Source of the DNA: Iris pallida
Lineage: Eukaryota; Streptophyta; Magnoliopsida; Asparagales; Iridaceae
Assembly (NCBI GenBank): GCA_029216955.1
Contig: JANAVB010031417.1
Coordinates: 23,952,331-24,016,330, forward strand
Reading direction: 5' to 3'
Length of the DNA stretch: 64,000 nt
Below, piece after piece: positions 32,791-44,935 of this stretch (the first letter of the stretch is position 1; each line of letters opens with the position of its first letter). The notes beneath the pieces are model-generated. The model ran no database searches. It was not told the origin of the DNA and worked only from the letters and a program-made list of their open reading frames with translations. Made by a program: the position numbers and the translations under genes.

Positions 32791-33900
32791 CTAGGGAGCT
32801 TCAGTAGGTGCTCTACCTAGAGAAGTCGGTGCTTTTCCAGGTAGCTTGATGGTCATGGGAGGCAGCATCTGAGGCGGTTTTTCTTTGAGTCGAATCTTCA
32901 AAGGAGCGTCGGGAGTCATCTCTGGCTCCATATCCGGCTCTGCCACTGTTTCTGCTTCGTCGTCAGCATCATTGGCTTCCCCTTCATCGAGCGACTTATA
33001 CAAGCTAGCATCGGTGAAGTAGGCTTCGACCCCCTTGAAAGAGTCAATATCCGCGAACTCTGTCCGGATGATGTCGTTGGTGGACACGTACTTCATAAAT
33101 TGGTGGAGTGCAGATGGCACCACCATGTACTCGTGCAGCCACGGGCGATCCAACAGGAGGTTATAGTTGACGTCGGCGTCCATGACATAGCAAGTCACCT
33201 CGGTTCGGAGGTTACCGATATGACATTTCAGCCGTATTTTGCCCAACAGCTCACTCTTGCTAGCATTGAAGCCGTTGATTGTAGTGTTGGAAGGCGCAAG
33301 ACGGTATATCGGAATCCCCAGTGTTAACAGCAGAGTACTAGGGATGATGCTGAAAGAAGACCCTGGATCAATCTGAATCCGCTTCACCTTGACGGAGCCT
33401 ATATACCCTGTGTAGTACAGTGGCCTGTTGTGCCGGTTGTGCTTGAGCAGCATGTCCTGTTGGGTGAAGGTTATGTTGGGGATAACCTCATCCGTACAAT
33501 GGCAGTACGCACATGGGGTCGAGAGATCCTCAGGCTGCTTGACCTGACTGATGAAGGACTCAGCATCCTTCAGGGCTTCACAGAGAGCTTCACGGGTGTC
33601 TGTGGAAAGACGAAGAAGCTCGAACAGCGATAAACGAGCAGGAGTACCGGCAAGTTGTGCCAGTATGTCGAAGTTATGGGGCTTGGCTAGCCCCGAAGTA
33701 TTTTTCTTTCGTAAAGGCTTGTCAAAACGGGCCTCTACATGCTTCTGTTTATTGGCCGTTGGAGGTTTGGATGGACCTCCTTCTTCGGCAACAGGGGCAG
33801 TGCAGGGAGGCACCACTTCGACGGCAACTTCGTCGGGTTGGACGTTCAGTTGTGAACGCGTTTGTACAGGAAGAGCCTCTTCCACAGAGGAAGAGACCAT
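32791..33900 (-). pseudogene. Tat-lineage aspartic protease region
   Basis: 369 codons. The protease fold is seen at GYIGSVKVKRIQIDPGSSFSIIP, then NLLLDRPWLHEYMVVPSALHQ. The active-site triplet reads D-P-G where D-T-G, D-S-G or D-G-G is usual. The C-terminus is acidic, followed by proline/lysine repeats of the type IKLPGKAPTS. It is separated from RT by a stop at about 32790-32690. Confidence 0.75.
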
Positions 33901-33999
33901 GCGGCAGGACTTGATCTTCTTGTCCTTAGCCTTGGAGGTAGAGCGTACCCCCGGTTGAGTAACCTCGGAGACGAGATCGGGGTGAACCCATAAGATCTC

Positions 34000-36900
34000 T
34001 CACCGAGATGTGGTGAGTGGGATGAGTCCACTCACGTTGTCACGAGTAGGTGGTAGGTTGACCACCTCCATTGTCGCCTTTGGGATGGGGACGACGCCAT
34101 CTTGTGTTGTGGTCGACGGCAAGGTGCCAAATTGGAGCAACACCAGGTTGGCCGAGATTGTCTTCTTCTTATATTCGACGGAGATGACATTCGCATTGAT
34201 CATGCGCTGGATGTAGTTCTTGAGGACGTAGCAGTCCTGAGTTGGGTGTCCGACAAACCGGTGGTAGTGACAGTACCTCGGATTGTCTACTCTCCCAACC
34301 TCGTGGGACGCTTCGGGTCCGGTAATTTGATCTTGTCACCTTGCTTCAGCATCTCGAAGAGTTGTAAGGTGTCTTCGTCGTTGAAAGAATAGACCTCCTT
34401 TGGCCATGGCGCAAGCGGAGGCTTCTGAGTAGGTGCTTACGCACCTTTACAGGCATTGACAGTCAGTGCCTGCTTTCCCTTCGTCTCACGTCCAGGGTTG
34501 TTGGCAGCCGGCCGTTTTCCCTTGTCTTGAAAAGCAGGGAAACTGACTCCCAGAAGGCGAGCATTGGATGCCTTCTTTTTAGCTGCTTCGGCCTCAATAA
34601 TCAATAAACTCCAATCGGAAGGAGGAGTGGAGTTGAGTGCATGTTCTGGCATGCCCGGATGAGATGAGTGCATGTCATGGCATGCCCGGAGGCAGTCTGA
34701 AGCAGGCCTGTCGGAAACGTTCGATGAATGCTCGAACCGTCTCCTTCTCCTTCTGACGCACCTCTATCAGGGACGCCATTGTCATGTCTTTCCCTCCGTC
34801 GTAGAAACGATCGAGGAAGAGACGTATCAAGTCGTCGAAGGAGGATATAGAGTTGTCGGGGAGACTGCAGTACCAGTCGTAAGCCACTCCTTTCAGTACC
34901 CCGACAAACAGGCTGGTGAGTAGCACGTCTTCCTTTGGGAGATGTCCCGTTTGAGACTGGAAGTACGTCAGATAACGGCGTGGAGACTCGACGATGTTTA
35001 TGGTTTATACTTGGGAGAATAAACCACTTTGTTCCATTCGAGGGGATATGGTTGTGGGATCCCCATCTTCTGGCACCTCCTTATGTATGTTCTTGGACTC
35101 GAAGCGCTCACGTAAGTCCCTGATCATCTCTACCACGTCTTTTGTGGAGCTGGGAGTCAGAGATGGTGGTACAGCCTGGAGTTGAGCATTTGACGGCTCT
35201 GACGTCCGAGGTGCCTCACAGCGATCTGTATCCAAGGATACCCGTTGAAGGGGTACACTTGATTCTCCATTGGCCCCTGGGTCAGGACCGGTAGAAGGTG
35301 CTCTGGCCAAAGCCGACCGTATCTTGAACACTGCTTGCGTCAGTGTCTGTATGGAGGCAGAGAGGGTTTTGATTCCTCCCTCCAAGGTATCCATATGCTG
35401 AACGAGATCTGCTGGTGGCGCATCTGACTCCGCGTCACCACCTCCCGTCTGTACACCGTCATGACGTGACTGGAAGTGGATGGATCGGTTGAGGCTTCGC
35501 TTTCAGCCTCGCTCTCTTGTAGAAGAGGAGCTTCCCCTGGAGCTTCGTCTTGGCTACCCCCAGCTATGTTCTGGAGGATGTCTTCGTCTTCGGGTTGAAG
35601 ATCCACAGGGGCTTGACTACCCCTAGCTGTGTTCGGGAGGCTGACTTCGTCTTCGGGATGAAGATCCGCAAGGGCTTGACTACCCCCAGCTATGTCCTGG
35701 AGGATATCAAGGGCTTGACTACCCCCAGCTTCCTCTGAGATCTTCTTTCTCCCACGAGTGCCCTCAAACACTCCGGAGGATGGGACAATCGACTTGGTTT
35801 TCCTCGGCTGGCTCTTGGTCGAGGAGTTACCAGTCGCCTTTCAAATTGATGGGGAGTTGGAGACTACGTTGTAAGAAGCAACCTTTAGTTCTGGCTCCTC
35901 TTCAGTTAACACCTTTTTCCCGAGGCGAAGTTGGAGGGATGTTGATGATTGCAGCCGCTGGAATACAGACTGCCTTGGTGGGACTGCTATCTAGCAACAA
36001 CAGTTGATGGTGACTACAGCACAGGTGTGTCCTGTGAGGGGCGTATTGTGCTTTTCAGTTGACTCTCCTGATCGACGTTTGTGAGTGATCATATTACGCA
36101 AATCGTCAGAGAAGAGTGCCACCTACACACCCCCATCAGGCGCATGGCAAGGCCAAGCACCGGGGTGGTCAGGTGAATGCTGCACCCCGTGATCCGACGC
36201 AAAAGAAACACCCAGATCAATAGTGGTAGAGCAACATTTAAAGTGACTTGAACCATCCTCAGACGCACAACCAATGCAGGTGCGGGGGTTCAAGACCACT
36301 GAGTTTGCCTCGTACGACTTGGTTGCGAACGCAGCAGATGCGCCCAAGTGTGACAAGGACTTTGAAGATCGTCTCGTTCGTGGCGCAGAAGCACCCGAGT
36401 TAACCTTGTGCAGTTTACCATTGGCAGTGCGTATGATTGTGAGCGCATGTCTCTGGCTCACTGCTGGCATAGCACGTTTGAGGCACATGGCCCGTGCTGC
36501 CTTGGACTTCTTCGTACCAGCCCGCTGGGGTGCATAGTACTCAGAGTCCAAATTCTCCTCGCCATGACAACGAGTGAGTCTGTCAAAGACAGAGGCCTTC
36601 TGTGGCACATCAGAGTTAATACGCAGGGCGTTAGCTACGCCCCTGCTCTGTCGACATATCTTCCTCGTCTGAGAGGGAGATGGCTGGAGAATGTGGTCAG
36701 CCCCACCTTTCTCCGAAAGATGCGCTGTACCGATGGGCGCATCTTGGCCGCTGAGGACGTCAACGAAAAGGGTAGGCTGCATCGGCGCATCCGCTTCAGT
36801 GGTGGTGCCAGGGGCGTCGACCTTGCACACCCAGACTTGGCAAGTCTTCTTCGGCTTCGGCAGCCGCTTCGAATGACTCACACTGCCTTCAGAGATGAAC

Positions 36901-37040
36901 TCCTCATACGCCTGTTGATTGAGGCGTACGACCAGCGTCTTGTAGAAGGAGCCCACCTTCACGTTGTCAGATTACGACACAACTTTCTCGGCGGAGGAGA
37001 AAGAGGTCTCCAGCAGAGTCGCCAGCTTGTTTGCCATTAA
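34000..37040 (-). pseudogene. gag: Tat-lineage gag, in several frames
   Basis: The most conserved part is 34926-34675: GVAYDWYCSLPDNSISSFDDL then FLDRFYDGGKDMTMASL, a plant retrotransposon gag domain. Upstream fragments are 35394-35005 (Ser/Pro-rich), 35771-35340 (repeat-containing) and 36962-36123 (with SVFDRLTRCHGEENLDSEYY). Downstream fragments are 34673-34437 and 34203-34000. The frame changes several times. The probable start is the ATG near 37033 (MANKLATLLETSFSS). Confidence 0.7.
35540..35745 (-). repeat. Internal repeat within the Tat gag, GGSQA units
   Basis: Four tandem copies of a roughly 20-residue unit with AGGSQALDILQ / RGSQAPVDLQPEDE form. At DNA level it is a minisatellite of about 54-60 bp (GCTTGACTACCCCCAGC core). 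Confidence 0.8.
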
Positions 37041-37362
37041 AATCTTTTGATCGTAATTTCAATTACAAACAGAATAGTGTTGCAATGTAGGACTTAAATG
37101 TAGTCCTAGGAGAACACTTTTGTTTATCTGGGTCCCTGTGTCGATGGAGCGAGTGGTAATGCGTTGACTCCGTTGACGATCTAACGATGGTTCTCAGTTA
37201 TCTGAAGGTCTGAGTTGCTCTGGGTGCTGGAGCTTACGAAGAAGAAGAAGACGTTGAGTATCTGTATCTGCCTCTCTCTGTGTACGTATGTAGGTCTCTG
37301 TCCATATGTCTGTGTGTGTATGTATGTTGAGTATGTCGGCCTCGAAGAAGAAAATGATCCCT

Positions 37363-37372
37363 CTATTTATAG
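37363..37372 (-). promoter_or_regulatory. Candidate TATA box for the Tat element
   Basis: CTATAAATAG followed by AGGGATC on the minus strand, about 330 bases upstream of the putative gag ATG. Confidence 0.55.
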
Positions 37373-38336
37373 TTTGCAGGCTGGCTGCTCATGCGCGCAT
37401 ATGTAGGATGCACCTGTACGTGGGGACGCCACGTGGTTGAAGCTTGCTGGAGGCGCATGGTTGATGCACCATCATTTGCGGGTTGAATTCTTCATAATGC
37501 TTTTGTGGGCTGGCACGTAGCAGGGGAGAGGATCTTTCTGTTGCTGAGATCTTGGATGATTAGCACCCCTTCATAGGCTGAATTGAGTCAAAGGACACGT
37601 GGTGCGTGTCCGTAGCTCAAAGATATCAGATTTGGTGGAGGGTAATCTGATAGGATGCGCCTGGGATTGGGCGCATGAGAAGACTTTGGCTTGCAACCTT
37701 CAGGAGTTACGAACCAATCTGGGCGTATGGCTTTTGAGGCGTATGCGAGTAGCGACTTGATCTCTGCCTTTAGGGATCAGAGGAAGGTCAGTGGCGCACG
37801 ACTCTTGAAGCACATACAGAGGTTTGGACGTATGGCCGCGGAGGCTTATGCGAATGGCTGGGCGGCCACGTAGCTTGTAACCGCCGGAAGAGAGTAATGA
37901 TGACGCTGACATCAGCGGCGCTTTATTTTTTGTAAAAGCTGTTGCTGTTCTGTCATCGAGGCTGCTGTCGTGTCAGGAGTTCAGCATTTAATGTTCTTTG
38001 ACGGGTGATGGGCTGTTGAGTGGGCACATTGATTTGCGTTCCACTGGGCACATGGGTCCATGTTTGATTAGGACGCATAGATCTGTGCTTTGTTTGGCGC
38101 ATCCTTACGGGGCGCTTGGTACCGACGGGCGTGTCTATACGATGCACGGTATCTGATCGACGCATCCATTTGCATGATGCGTCTTTATTGGTCCGACTGT
38201 TGCGTTTCTCGAGTGCTTTAAATAGCCGTTTTGACTTGGCCGAATTCGAAGCGTCAGGTTCATCACCATAAATGTAAATTCATTGCACGGGATTCGGAGA
38301 GCCCGCCACTTGGCGCATGGGTTTGATTTGCCCGGC

Positions 38337-38346
38337 CTATAAATAG
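38337..38346 (+). promoter_or_regulatory. Candidate TATA box facing the other way
   Basis: CTATAAATAG on the plus strand, followed by a GAAGAGAG/CTTCTCG leader-like stretch. No reading frame of note follows. Confidence 0.45.
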
Positions 38347-41300
38347 TGGCAAGAAGAGAGTTTGCTTCTCGTTCTCTCACATCTTCCCGAATGAACTTAT
38401 TTGCTCGAGCACATTCTGTTGACATGATGCTCCCGAGGATGAAGATGCGACAAATTGTCTTCATTCATGCACTCGTGAAGGTGACTATTACATCCAAAAG
38501 TCGGAGTCGAGGGCTTCTGAGGCAGGGAAGGTGCCTGTTGTATCCAAAGATCGGGATGCTCGAGCCCTGTCTCCGTTATGCTGGAAGAGCCGCAGATCGA
38601 AATTGTGGTGCCCCCCTCTTCCTTCGGCTTTGGAGAGCTCTTCCTCCTGCTAGAGTGGTGTGTTGCCGATTCTGGTTGTGTTGAAAGCTGCTCCTTTAGC
38701 CGCAGATCGATTACGGTGCTCTTCTCTTCCTTGGGCTTTGGAGAGCACTTCCTCCAGCTAGGGTAGGGTTGGTCGCCCACCCTTGTTCTGCTCAATAAAT
38801 GCTTCATTAGTCGAAGCACTTGATCGGGTCGAAGTAGAGCGCATATGCCGAGACTTCAGGATGCACATGACTGAGACGCTGAAATAGATACGCCTGACTG
38901 AGACGCTGAAGGGATGCACATAACTGAGATGCTGAAGGGATGCGCATAACTGAGAATACGCATAACTGAGATGCTGAAAGGACGCGCCTTACTGATGATG
39001 CGCTGGTCAAGAGGCGTATAGCAGTTTGCTGCGCCTGGCTGTAGTCTTAGGATCTTTCTTTTTTTGTAGAAATTCTCTTCTGTAAACTTTACACATGTAA
39101 TAGACTTTTATATGAAATAAAAATCCTTTTGATGTCTATACTTTTGCTGTCTTGCTGTGCCAAGTACTTCGTTTGAGCTCCCTGGCGCATGTAGTATTAG
39201 GCGCAGTAATAGAGAACATGTAAGATAAAGCAGTAAGGCGCCCCAAACGCTCAGTCAAAATGTTCTTGATATCTGGCTTTACAAGACATAGCCAGATGAT
39301 GTAGCAAAGTATACACAATTGTTTATCAGCTGCAGCCTGACATAGTTACAATTATGTAAAAGTAAGTACGAGACAATCCGACTAACATGTCGGTGCCAAA
39401 CGGTAAAGTATAAAGTAAATAACAAAATGAGCGGGGAAGTAAGGAACCCACTCTAGTCCTCCTGCGATCATTCCTCTAGTATTGACCATCTTGGAGGTGG
39501 AAGTAAGCTGAGTCCTCGGGAACCGGCTCTAAATTGGCCATGCAAAACCAGACAGGTTAGACCTCTAATAGCAAGTACCACAAGGAAGCACGATATGAGA
39601 AATTAGAACCAGTAATAAGAGAATATGATACATAGATCTATGCTTGCTACTGGGATTTACATAACATCACGACACTTCGATCCAACTTCCCAACCAAACA
39701 AGGACAGAAGTTGGCCCGTCATGTCCTAACATTCTGATCATCTCAGTTAGTTAACAGAGTAGGTACAGTACACAAACAAGTCAACTTAAACGGCCATGCA
39801 ACTACTATGGCTTGCTACTGTGAGTTCCAAGTTACCCTGGCAATATGCAATAAGGGATTCCTCAGTTCTTACTATGTGCAAGCAAGGCTAGTCTACCCAA
39901 TCAATCAATTACGCCAATCATGAATTAGACGAGTCCCAGCGGGACGTCCGTCATCAATATACAATAAATAATATAAGCACGCTCCCTGCCCGTGTGGCAG
40001 ATTTACAGTATCTGTGGGAACCAGCCGGCATGTCGGGCAATTAATGTCCCAAAGATGGCTGCCATGTAAGAACTCGGGAATCCATTCTCTCCATGTAATC
40101 ATTATTTTATTTTACTTAATAGCCCTTATGTTGACTGAAATCCCATGTCGTGGATCATGGTCATTCAGAATGAGTACTTCCGTACATAGTACGATATGCC
40201 CAACTCTACAACGATACCCGTGCGGTTATGTTGTAGGTCTTATATAGCGTAATGCAACAATCAAAACTAACCACGAAATAATCATGCCTTGACCATAAAG
40301 TACACATGCTGCTTTTGTAAAATAAATAAATTGAAGCATGTACGTGTCTATATGCCAATATTCGGGATCGGCCAATCGATTACAATAGTTCATAGTTAAT
40401 ATGGACGTGTCTCATTCATTCAATTCAATAAGACGACTAGCCAGTCTCTTAGTTCCAACTAGGAACGCATGATCAATTATTAGTCAAGGTCACAATTAAT
40501 ATCTATCAATGTCAATTTGGGACCAGAATCAACCAAAAAGGTATTATGGGCTAGAGTTCATGCGGCCAAGAAAATAGGGTCTCATGCGGTTGGGAAATAT
40601 GCTCATGCGGCTGGAAAGATACGCGCTCATGCGGCTGAAAAGATACGCGCTCATGCGGCTGAATATGCGATATGCGGCAAGCAAAGCTCATGCGGCTGTC
40701 ACGACCCGATCCCAACTAATTGGGTCGAACCGGATCATGCCCAGCCTGCACCGTTGTTGAGACGACGGCAGTAAGCTGTTCAGTAGCAGGTAACCATACA
40801 ATAACAACACTATATTTGTCACAACTCAAAATTCGGAAATTTAAAACTTTATTAAACTTTTACAATGAAATAAAAGATACAACTTAAACCATTTTCTACA
40901 TACATCAAGAAGAAAAGAAAACTCTAGGAAAACAGCTCATCAGTCTCGAAATCCTCGTCTTGGGATCGCGGAATAAAGCCTCATCAGTGATACCTAAAAT
41001 GTTGGTTCTCCAGTCAGGAGGGAGCAAAGTACAATTCATGCTAATTTAACAATTTAAGTAATAATAGAATCATGCACTTTTAAACAATTTTGAAAATCAA
41101 CTAAGCAGTTACAGTTTTAAAACAGTTACAGTTTCTGTGATGTGAATAGGCAATGAATATGACCGGCTTGGGTTGTACAGTTGTATCATATTGATACGAT
41201 ATGGCTTATCCCCGTGTATATGAGGGGTAAGCTAACACAGTCAGTATACAGTTTTGGATGTGGTCATACTCATTACACTACTCCCCCAGTCCCCAATAGT

Positions 41301-42639
41301 TACAGTAGTTACAGTCAGTGCTCTCAGAGAGAGTTCCGTATTGCATCGTGGTTTAAACTTGCATTAAAACGATTACTAAATAATTGTAAACTAACACAAA
41401 ATGTACTTGCCTCAGGAAAATGACTGGAGAGATGAGTTGGTACCGAGGAGGAACGTCAGGTATGTCTTCGAGTTCCTACAGTTGAGAACTCGACTTAGAT
41501 CCGCTATATAACCAAGCTAAGTGTGCTAGTTGCAATCTCTAGTAACAAGTCCTAGTCAGGTTTTAAGTTATTATTAAGCTACAGCTAACGTTTACGTCGC
41601 AAGCTATGTGCGTTGATTAACCGGTTAATTTGATTATTTGGGAAATAATAACAAGAACAAATTATCTTTGGAAAACTTTGTGCTTTTGTAATATATCTAT
41701 AAAAATAGTTTCTTCCAGTGACAAATCATGAACTAGTTATCTTACTAATATTTTATCTATTTATTTTACTTGGAAGTTCTTAATTAATTATCTACGAAAA
41801 ATGATTACGTTCTAACCACGGTTACACGTCCAATCCAAAACCACCCAAAAGAGATCAACATCAACCACCCAGAAAAGAAAGAAAAACCTACACTTTGCAA
41901 TACAGGGCACAGCTAATCATCCTAGAGTTATGGGCTTATGTCCTTTACAATTCTTTTACATAAAATAAGAGGGAAATGTTTAGTTCCTAAATAAAATGTG
42001 CAGTAAAAAGTTATCTATAATAAATAACTTAAACATTAAATAAAATAACTTAAATCAAAAGTTTGGAGTCTCAGACTCGGTCCATCGTCACATCCAGCTA
42101 ATACCTCAACGCCCGGTCGGACCGGTGCGTTTGCATTTCGCTAGGGCCCACAGACCGGTACGGTCGTCGCCCGAAAATCAGTTTTAAATTCATTTTTCGA
42201 AAACCAATTTGAAATCAAAATAAATAAAGTTTTGTAAAAATTTGGGCAGCATTTCCTCTATTTCGGGACAACCCAAAACTGGGAAATGTGCCAACAAAAT
42301 CCTGCAATTGTCCCAACCAAAGAATAACCCATTTATACCGAAAATATAACCACAGAAATTATTTTCCAACCAACAGAACCTTCCCGAAATACTCGGAAAT
42401 TCCGCAACCAAAACCAACAGCATAAAATCTCAGCAGACAATAATCACAAAATGCTAACGTAGCTAACCGAACTACAGCGTAGCTAACCGGATTTTCGAAG
42501 GAGAAACCGGGGACCGTTATCATCATCGACTACCAAAATAAACGCAACGGGGCAGAGAATTTATACCTTGGGATGCTCGGCTAGAGCTCTCAGATGATAA
42601 TAGAAAGAAAAATAATAATAATCCAGCAGCGACGTTCCC

Positions 42640-43180
42640 GCACAGCGCTGAAAATCAGCAACGTCGATACGACGCCGTAAACTCCAAGGCTAGGGCACGC
42701 TGGCCCGAAGAGGGAGACGCTGCGAAGAGGGGGATGGGCTCGCGGGGAGCGGCGGACAGCAAGGGGAACGGTCGCCGTAGAGTGGCGCGGGGTTCGCCGG
42801 AGACAGCGCTGGAAGGGCGCGCCAGAGGGGAGTCGCGCGGCCGGAGGGTGGCGGCGCACGGGCACACGCCGGAAACAGCGTTGGAATGCGCTGTCAGGGT
42901 CGGCGACGGGCGGATCTGGACGGCGCAGAGGGCAAAGGGGGCGCGGGGCGGATCTGGACGGCGGGCGGGGTTCCGCCGTGGTCGGCCGGCCGCTCGGGGA
43001 GGGCGCGGTCGGCTTGGCCGGCGTGGGGGCGACGGAAATCGCGCACGAGGCGCGCAGGGTGGCGCGACCTCGGGTGGCCGGAGAGCTGCCGCGAGAAGAG
43101 GGCCGCGCGTTGTCGGAGAGATCGCCGGAGATGGGCTTCGCCGGAGTCGGCTCGGAAGGGAGGGTTTGCTTCCGAGAGAA
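42640..43180. other. GC-rich island inside the nested solo LTR
   Basis: The base composition is strikingly G+C-rich compared with its AT-rich surroundings. Long Arg/Gly/Ala-rich reading frames appear on both strands (for example 42734-43285). They are composition effects: no domain is visible and none has a matching frame elsewhere in the window. Confidence 0.6.
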
Positions 43181-43646
43181 AAATGGGGTTTGGGGAAGAG
43201 TTATGTGAGAATTCCTTTCCCAGAGACAGAGAGATATGAGTACGGGAGAGAGAGAGAGAGAGGAAGTTTTGGGTGGGTTCTGTGAGAGTGATCGTGAAGA
43301 GATGGGAGGGGTAGGTGTGAGTAATAAAAGGGAGAGTGGGGTGTTCTGTAGGGGAAGAGTTATAAAGAGAGGTGAGTTTAATGCTGTGGGGAGTTATAAG
43401 AGGGGGAGTGGGAGAGTTTGTGTAGAGGAATAAGGGGGTTATGGAACGTGGGAAGTTGGAAGAGTGTGCTGGTCCTTCGGGACCAGCTCTCCAAAATGTT
43501 TTTTTAATAATAATAACCAAGTCAGATCAGAATTAAATAGGAAAGGGTTCGGGCTCAGGCCTGGGTCTGGGTTCGGACTTGGGTCTGGGTCTGAACTCAA
43601 AAAATCCATGTTTATTAATTTTTTTTTTGAAATCATTTACACTCAA

Positions 43647-43688
<42 letters not shown>

Positions 43689-43702
43689 TATTATTATAAT
43701 AA
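43647..43702. repeat. AAT/TAA microsatellite
   Basis: About 13 ATA/ATT triplets followed by a short inverted TTATTATTAT run near the right end of the nested solo LTR. Confidence 0.9.
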
Positions 43703-43724
43703 TTCACAGGAAATGGGTTTTACA

Positions 43725-44275
43725 GCGGCTGAAACCAACCCAGCCATGCGGCTGAGAAAAGTAAAGTTAAGCGGCTGAGAAACTAAGTCCATGCGGCTCA
43801 AGGAATCGAGTCTATGCGGATGGGGATCTGGGCCCTATGCGGCTCAGGTCTCAAAATTTATGCGGCTGAATATGCGATATGCGGCAAGCAAAGCTCATGC
43901 GGCTGAATAGGACAAGCCTATATGCGGCTGAGAATGATTTATCTCATGCGGCGGGGAATCCATGCGACCAAAAACTAATAAGTCATGCGGCCAGGAATGA
44001 AAAGTTCCATGCGGCCAGAATCAGCATAGCCTTATGCGGCTGCGGGTAAACTTCATGCGGTTGGGGAAATCAACGCCATGCGGCTCAAAAGTTAGGCTCA
44101 TGCGGCTAAAAAGGATAAGGCCTTATGCGGCCGAAAAGAGTGCAAGTCTTATGCGGCAATGGTTCAAGCGAGCTCATGCGGCTGGAAGACTTGCCGCATG
44201 AAATTCCATGCAGTCAAGTACTGCCATGCGGCTAAGAAGTTCATGCAGCTGGGCCGCGCAAGCCATGCGGCTCAA
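43725..44275. repeat. LTR minisatellite with CATGCGGCTGA units
   Basis: About 20 degenerate units of 25-35 bp, each with a GCATG/ATGCGGC core and a variable spacer. A 40-odd-bp segment here (around 43862-43905) is identical to one at 40655-40697 just left of the nested LTR, so the array has also been expanded by segment duplication. Confidence 0.85.
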
Positions 44276-44935
44276 CACTGTTCTTCTTCTCCACTTTCGA
44301 GAACAGAACCATGGAAGCCATTGCTTCCAAGCTCTCCAAATCCTTCATTCCAAGCCCAAATCTGGACTTCTATAGGTCGAAATAGGGTAGAACGAAATTC
44401 TCTACAACATAGAACCATTAAAACTTGAAAAATAACAAAGTTACTAGATCAAAACCTAAAAAATCCGAAAAAGTATTAAACTTAGATCTACATGAAATGA
44501 GCCATAGAAATTGCAAATACTAAATAGTAAAGAGACTTAAGATCAAGTAAGAAAGATGATGGAACAATAATACTGGAGTTCCATCATGAAGCAAGTTGGC
44601 ACTTGCCTATGCGGCCGGGTAGGTGGGGGAGAGTTATGGAGGATGAAGAAGAAGAGTTAATGAGAAGGAGAAGTAATGAAAAGAGAGAAAGGATTTGGGG
44701 CTTTAAATGAAGAGGGGGTAGGTGGGGAATTGTTGAACCACCCAAACCCGAAAAATAAACCAACTCAGGCCGAACCCAAAAGCAAAACAGAAAGCAGAAA
44801 GTAAAATTGCAGGAAAATTAATTAACGTAAAATTTAAAGGATTTTAAATACAGAACAATACCTGACAAAATATTAAATAAATATATTAAAGCAGTACATG
44901 TGTTAAAATACGTATTCTGGAAACGGAAAGTGACA

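Larger units (their letters stand above)
19921..39210 (-). mobile_element. Degenerate Tat-lineage Ty3/gypsy element, split by a solo LTR
   Basis: On the minus strand the order is leader and gag (37040-34000), protease (33900-32791), RT (32685-30895), RNase H (30829-30347), the additional RNase H (30440-30175 and 21139-20918) and integrase (20917-19982). The second RNase H and the integrase block with RRIIHDNGPQFIS identify the Tat lineage. The element is truncated at the integrase end (about 19920) and interrupted by the solo LTR at 21145-30169. Many frameshifts and stops are present. Confidence 0.85.
37041..39210 (-). other. Leader and probable 5' LTR of the Tat element; no gene
   Basis: Noncoding, with frequent GCGCAT/GGCGTATG motifs and a short tandem repeat at about 38860-38990 (GATGCGCATAACTGAGATGC type). 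A CTATAAATAG box on the minus strand (37363-37372) is placed to drive the gag leader. The same decamer occurs on the plus strand (38337-38346), followed by a CT-rich start-like region and an AATAAA at 39116-39121. Either a second, plus-oriented LTR lies here or the LTR has two promoters. I could not find clean LTR ends or a clear primer site. Confidence 0.4.
40697..43724 (-). mobile_element. Nested solo LTR, 3.03 kb
   Basis: It runs from TGTCACGACCCG (40697) to GGGTTTTACA (43724), and GCGGC flanks both ends (40692-40696, 43725-43729). On the minus strand it is TGTAAAACCC to GGGTCGTGACA. A candidate promoter (CTCTTTATAAC) lies near 43360 on the minus strand, followed by CT-rich sequence and a GC island (about 42640-43180). 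An ATT/TAA microsatellite sits near the right end. GCGGC is also a motif of the host array, so the duplication alone is weak proof. The terminal sequences carry the call. Confidence 0.85.
39211..44935 (-). mobile_element. Truncated LTR of the solo-LTR family, split by a nested solo LTR
   Basis: It matches 21329 onward of the LTR at 21145-30169 (AGAGAACATGTAAGATAAAG) and ends at GAAAGTGACA (44935). About 184 bp of its terminal sequence is missing at the left. Its minisatellite (40555-40696 and 43725-44275) uses CATGCGGCTGA units instead of CACG/CGTG units. A 3.03-kb solo LTR interrupts it at 40697. No coding sequence. Confidence 0.88.

Noticed and set aside
36408..37040. 210-codon frame on the plus strand
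   Set aside because: It is antisense to the Tat gag fragments, with no domain. The minus strand carries the recognisable gag blocks.
37140..37200. tRNA-Ser-like stretch near the Tat leader (GCGAGTGGTAATGCGTTGAC)
   Set aside because: There is a partial resemblance only to the D-arm region, with no acceptor stem or T-arm. I do not call it a tRNA gene or a primer site.
42734..43285. Arg/Gly-rich frame of 183 codons
   Set aside because: It lies in a GC island where all frames are open. No domain is visible, the strand is opposite to the LTR, and a second long frame overlaps it on the other strand.
40692..43729. GCGGC as firm proof of a target duplication
   Set aside because: GCGGC is a frequent motif of the surrounding array. 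The insertion call rests on the LTR termini instead.
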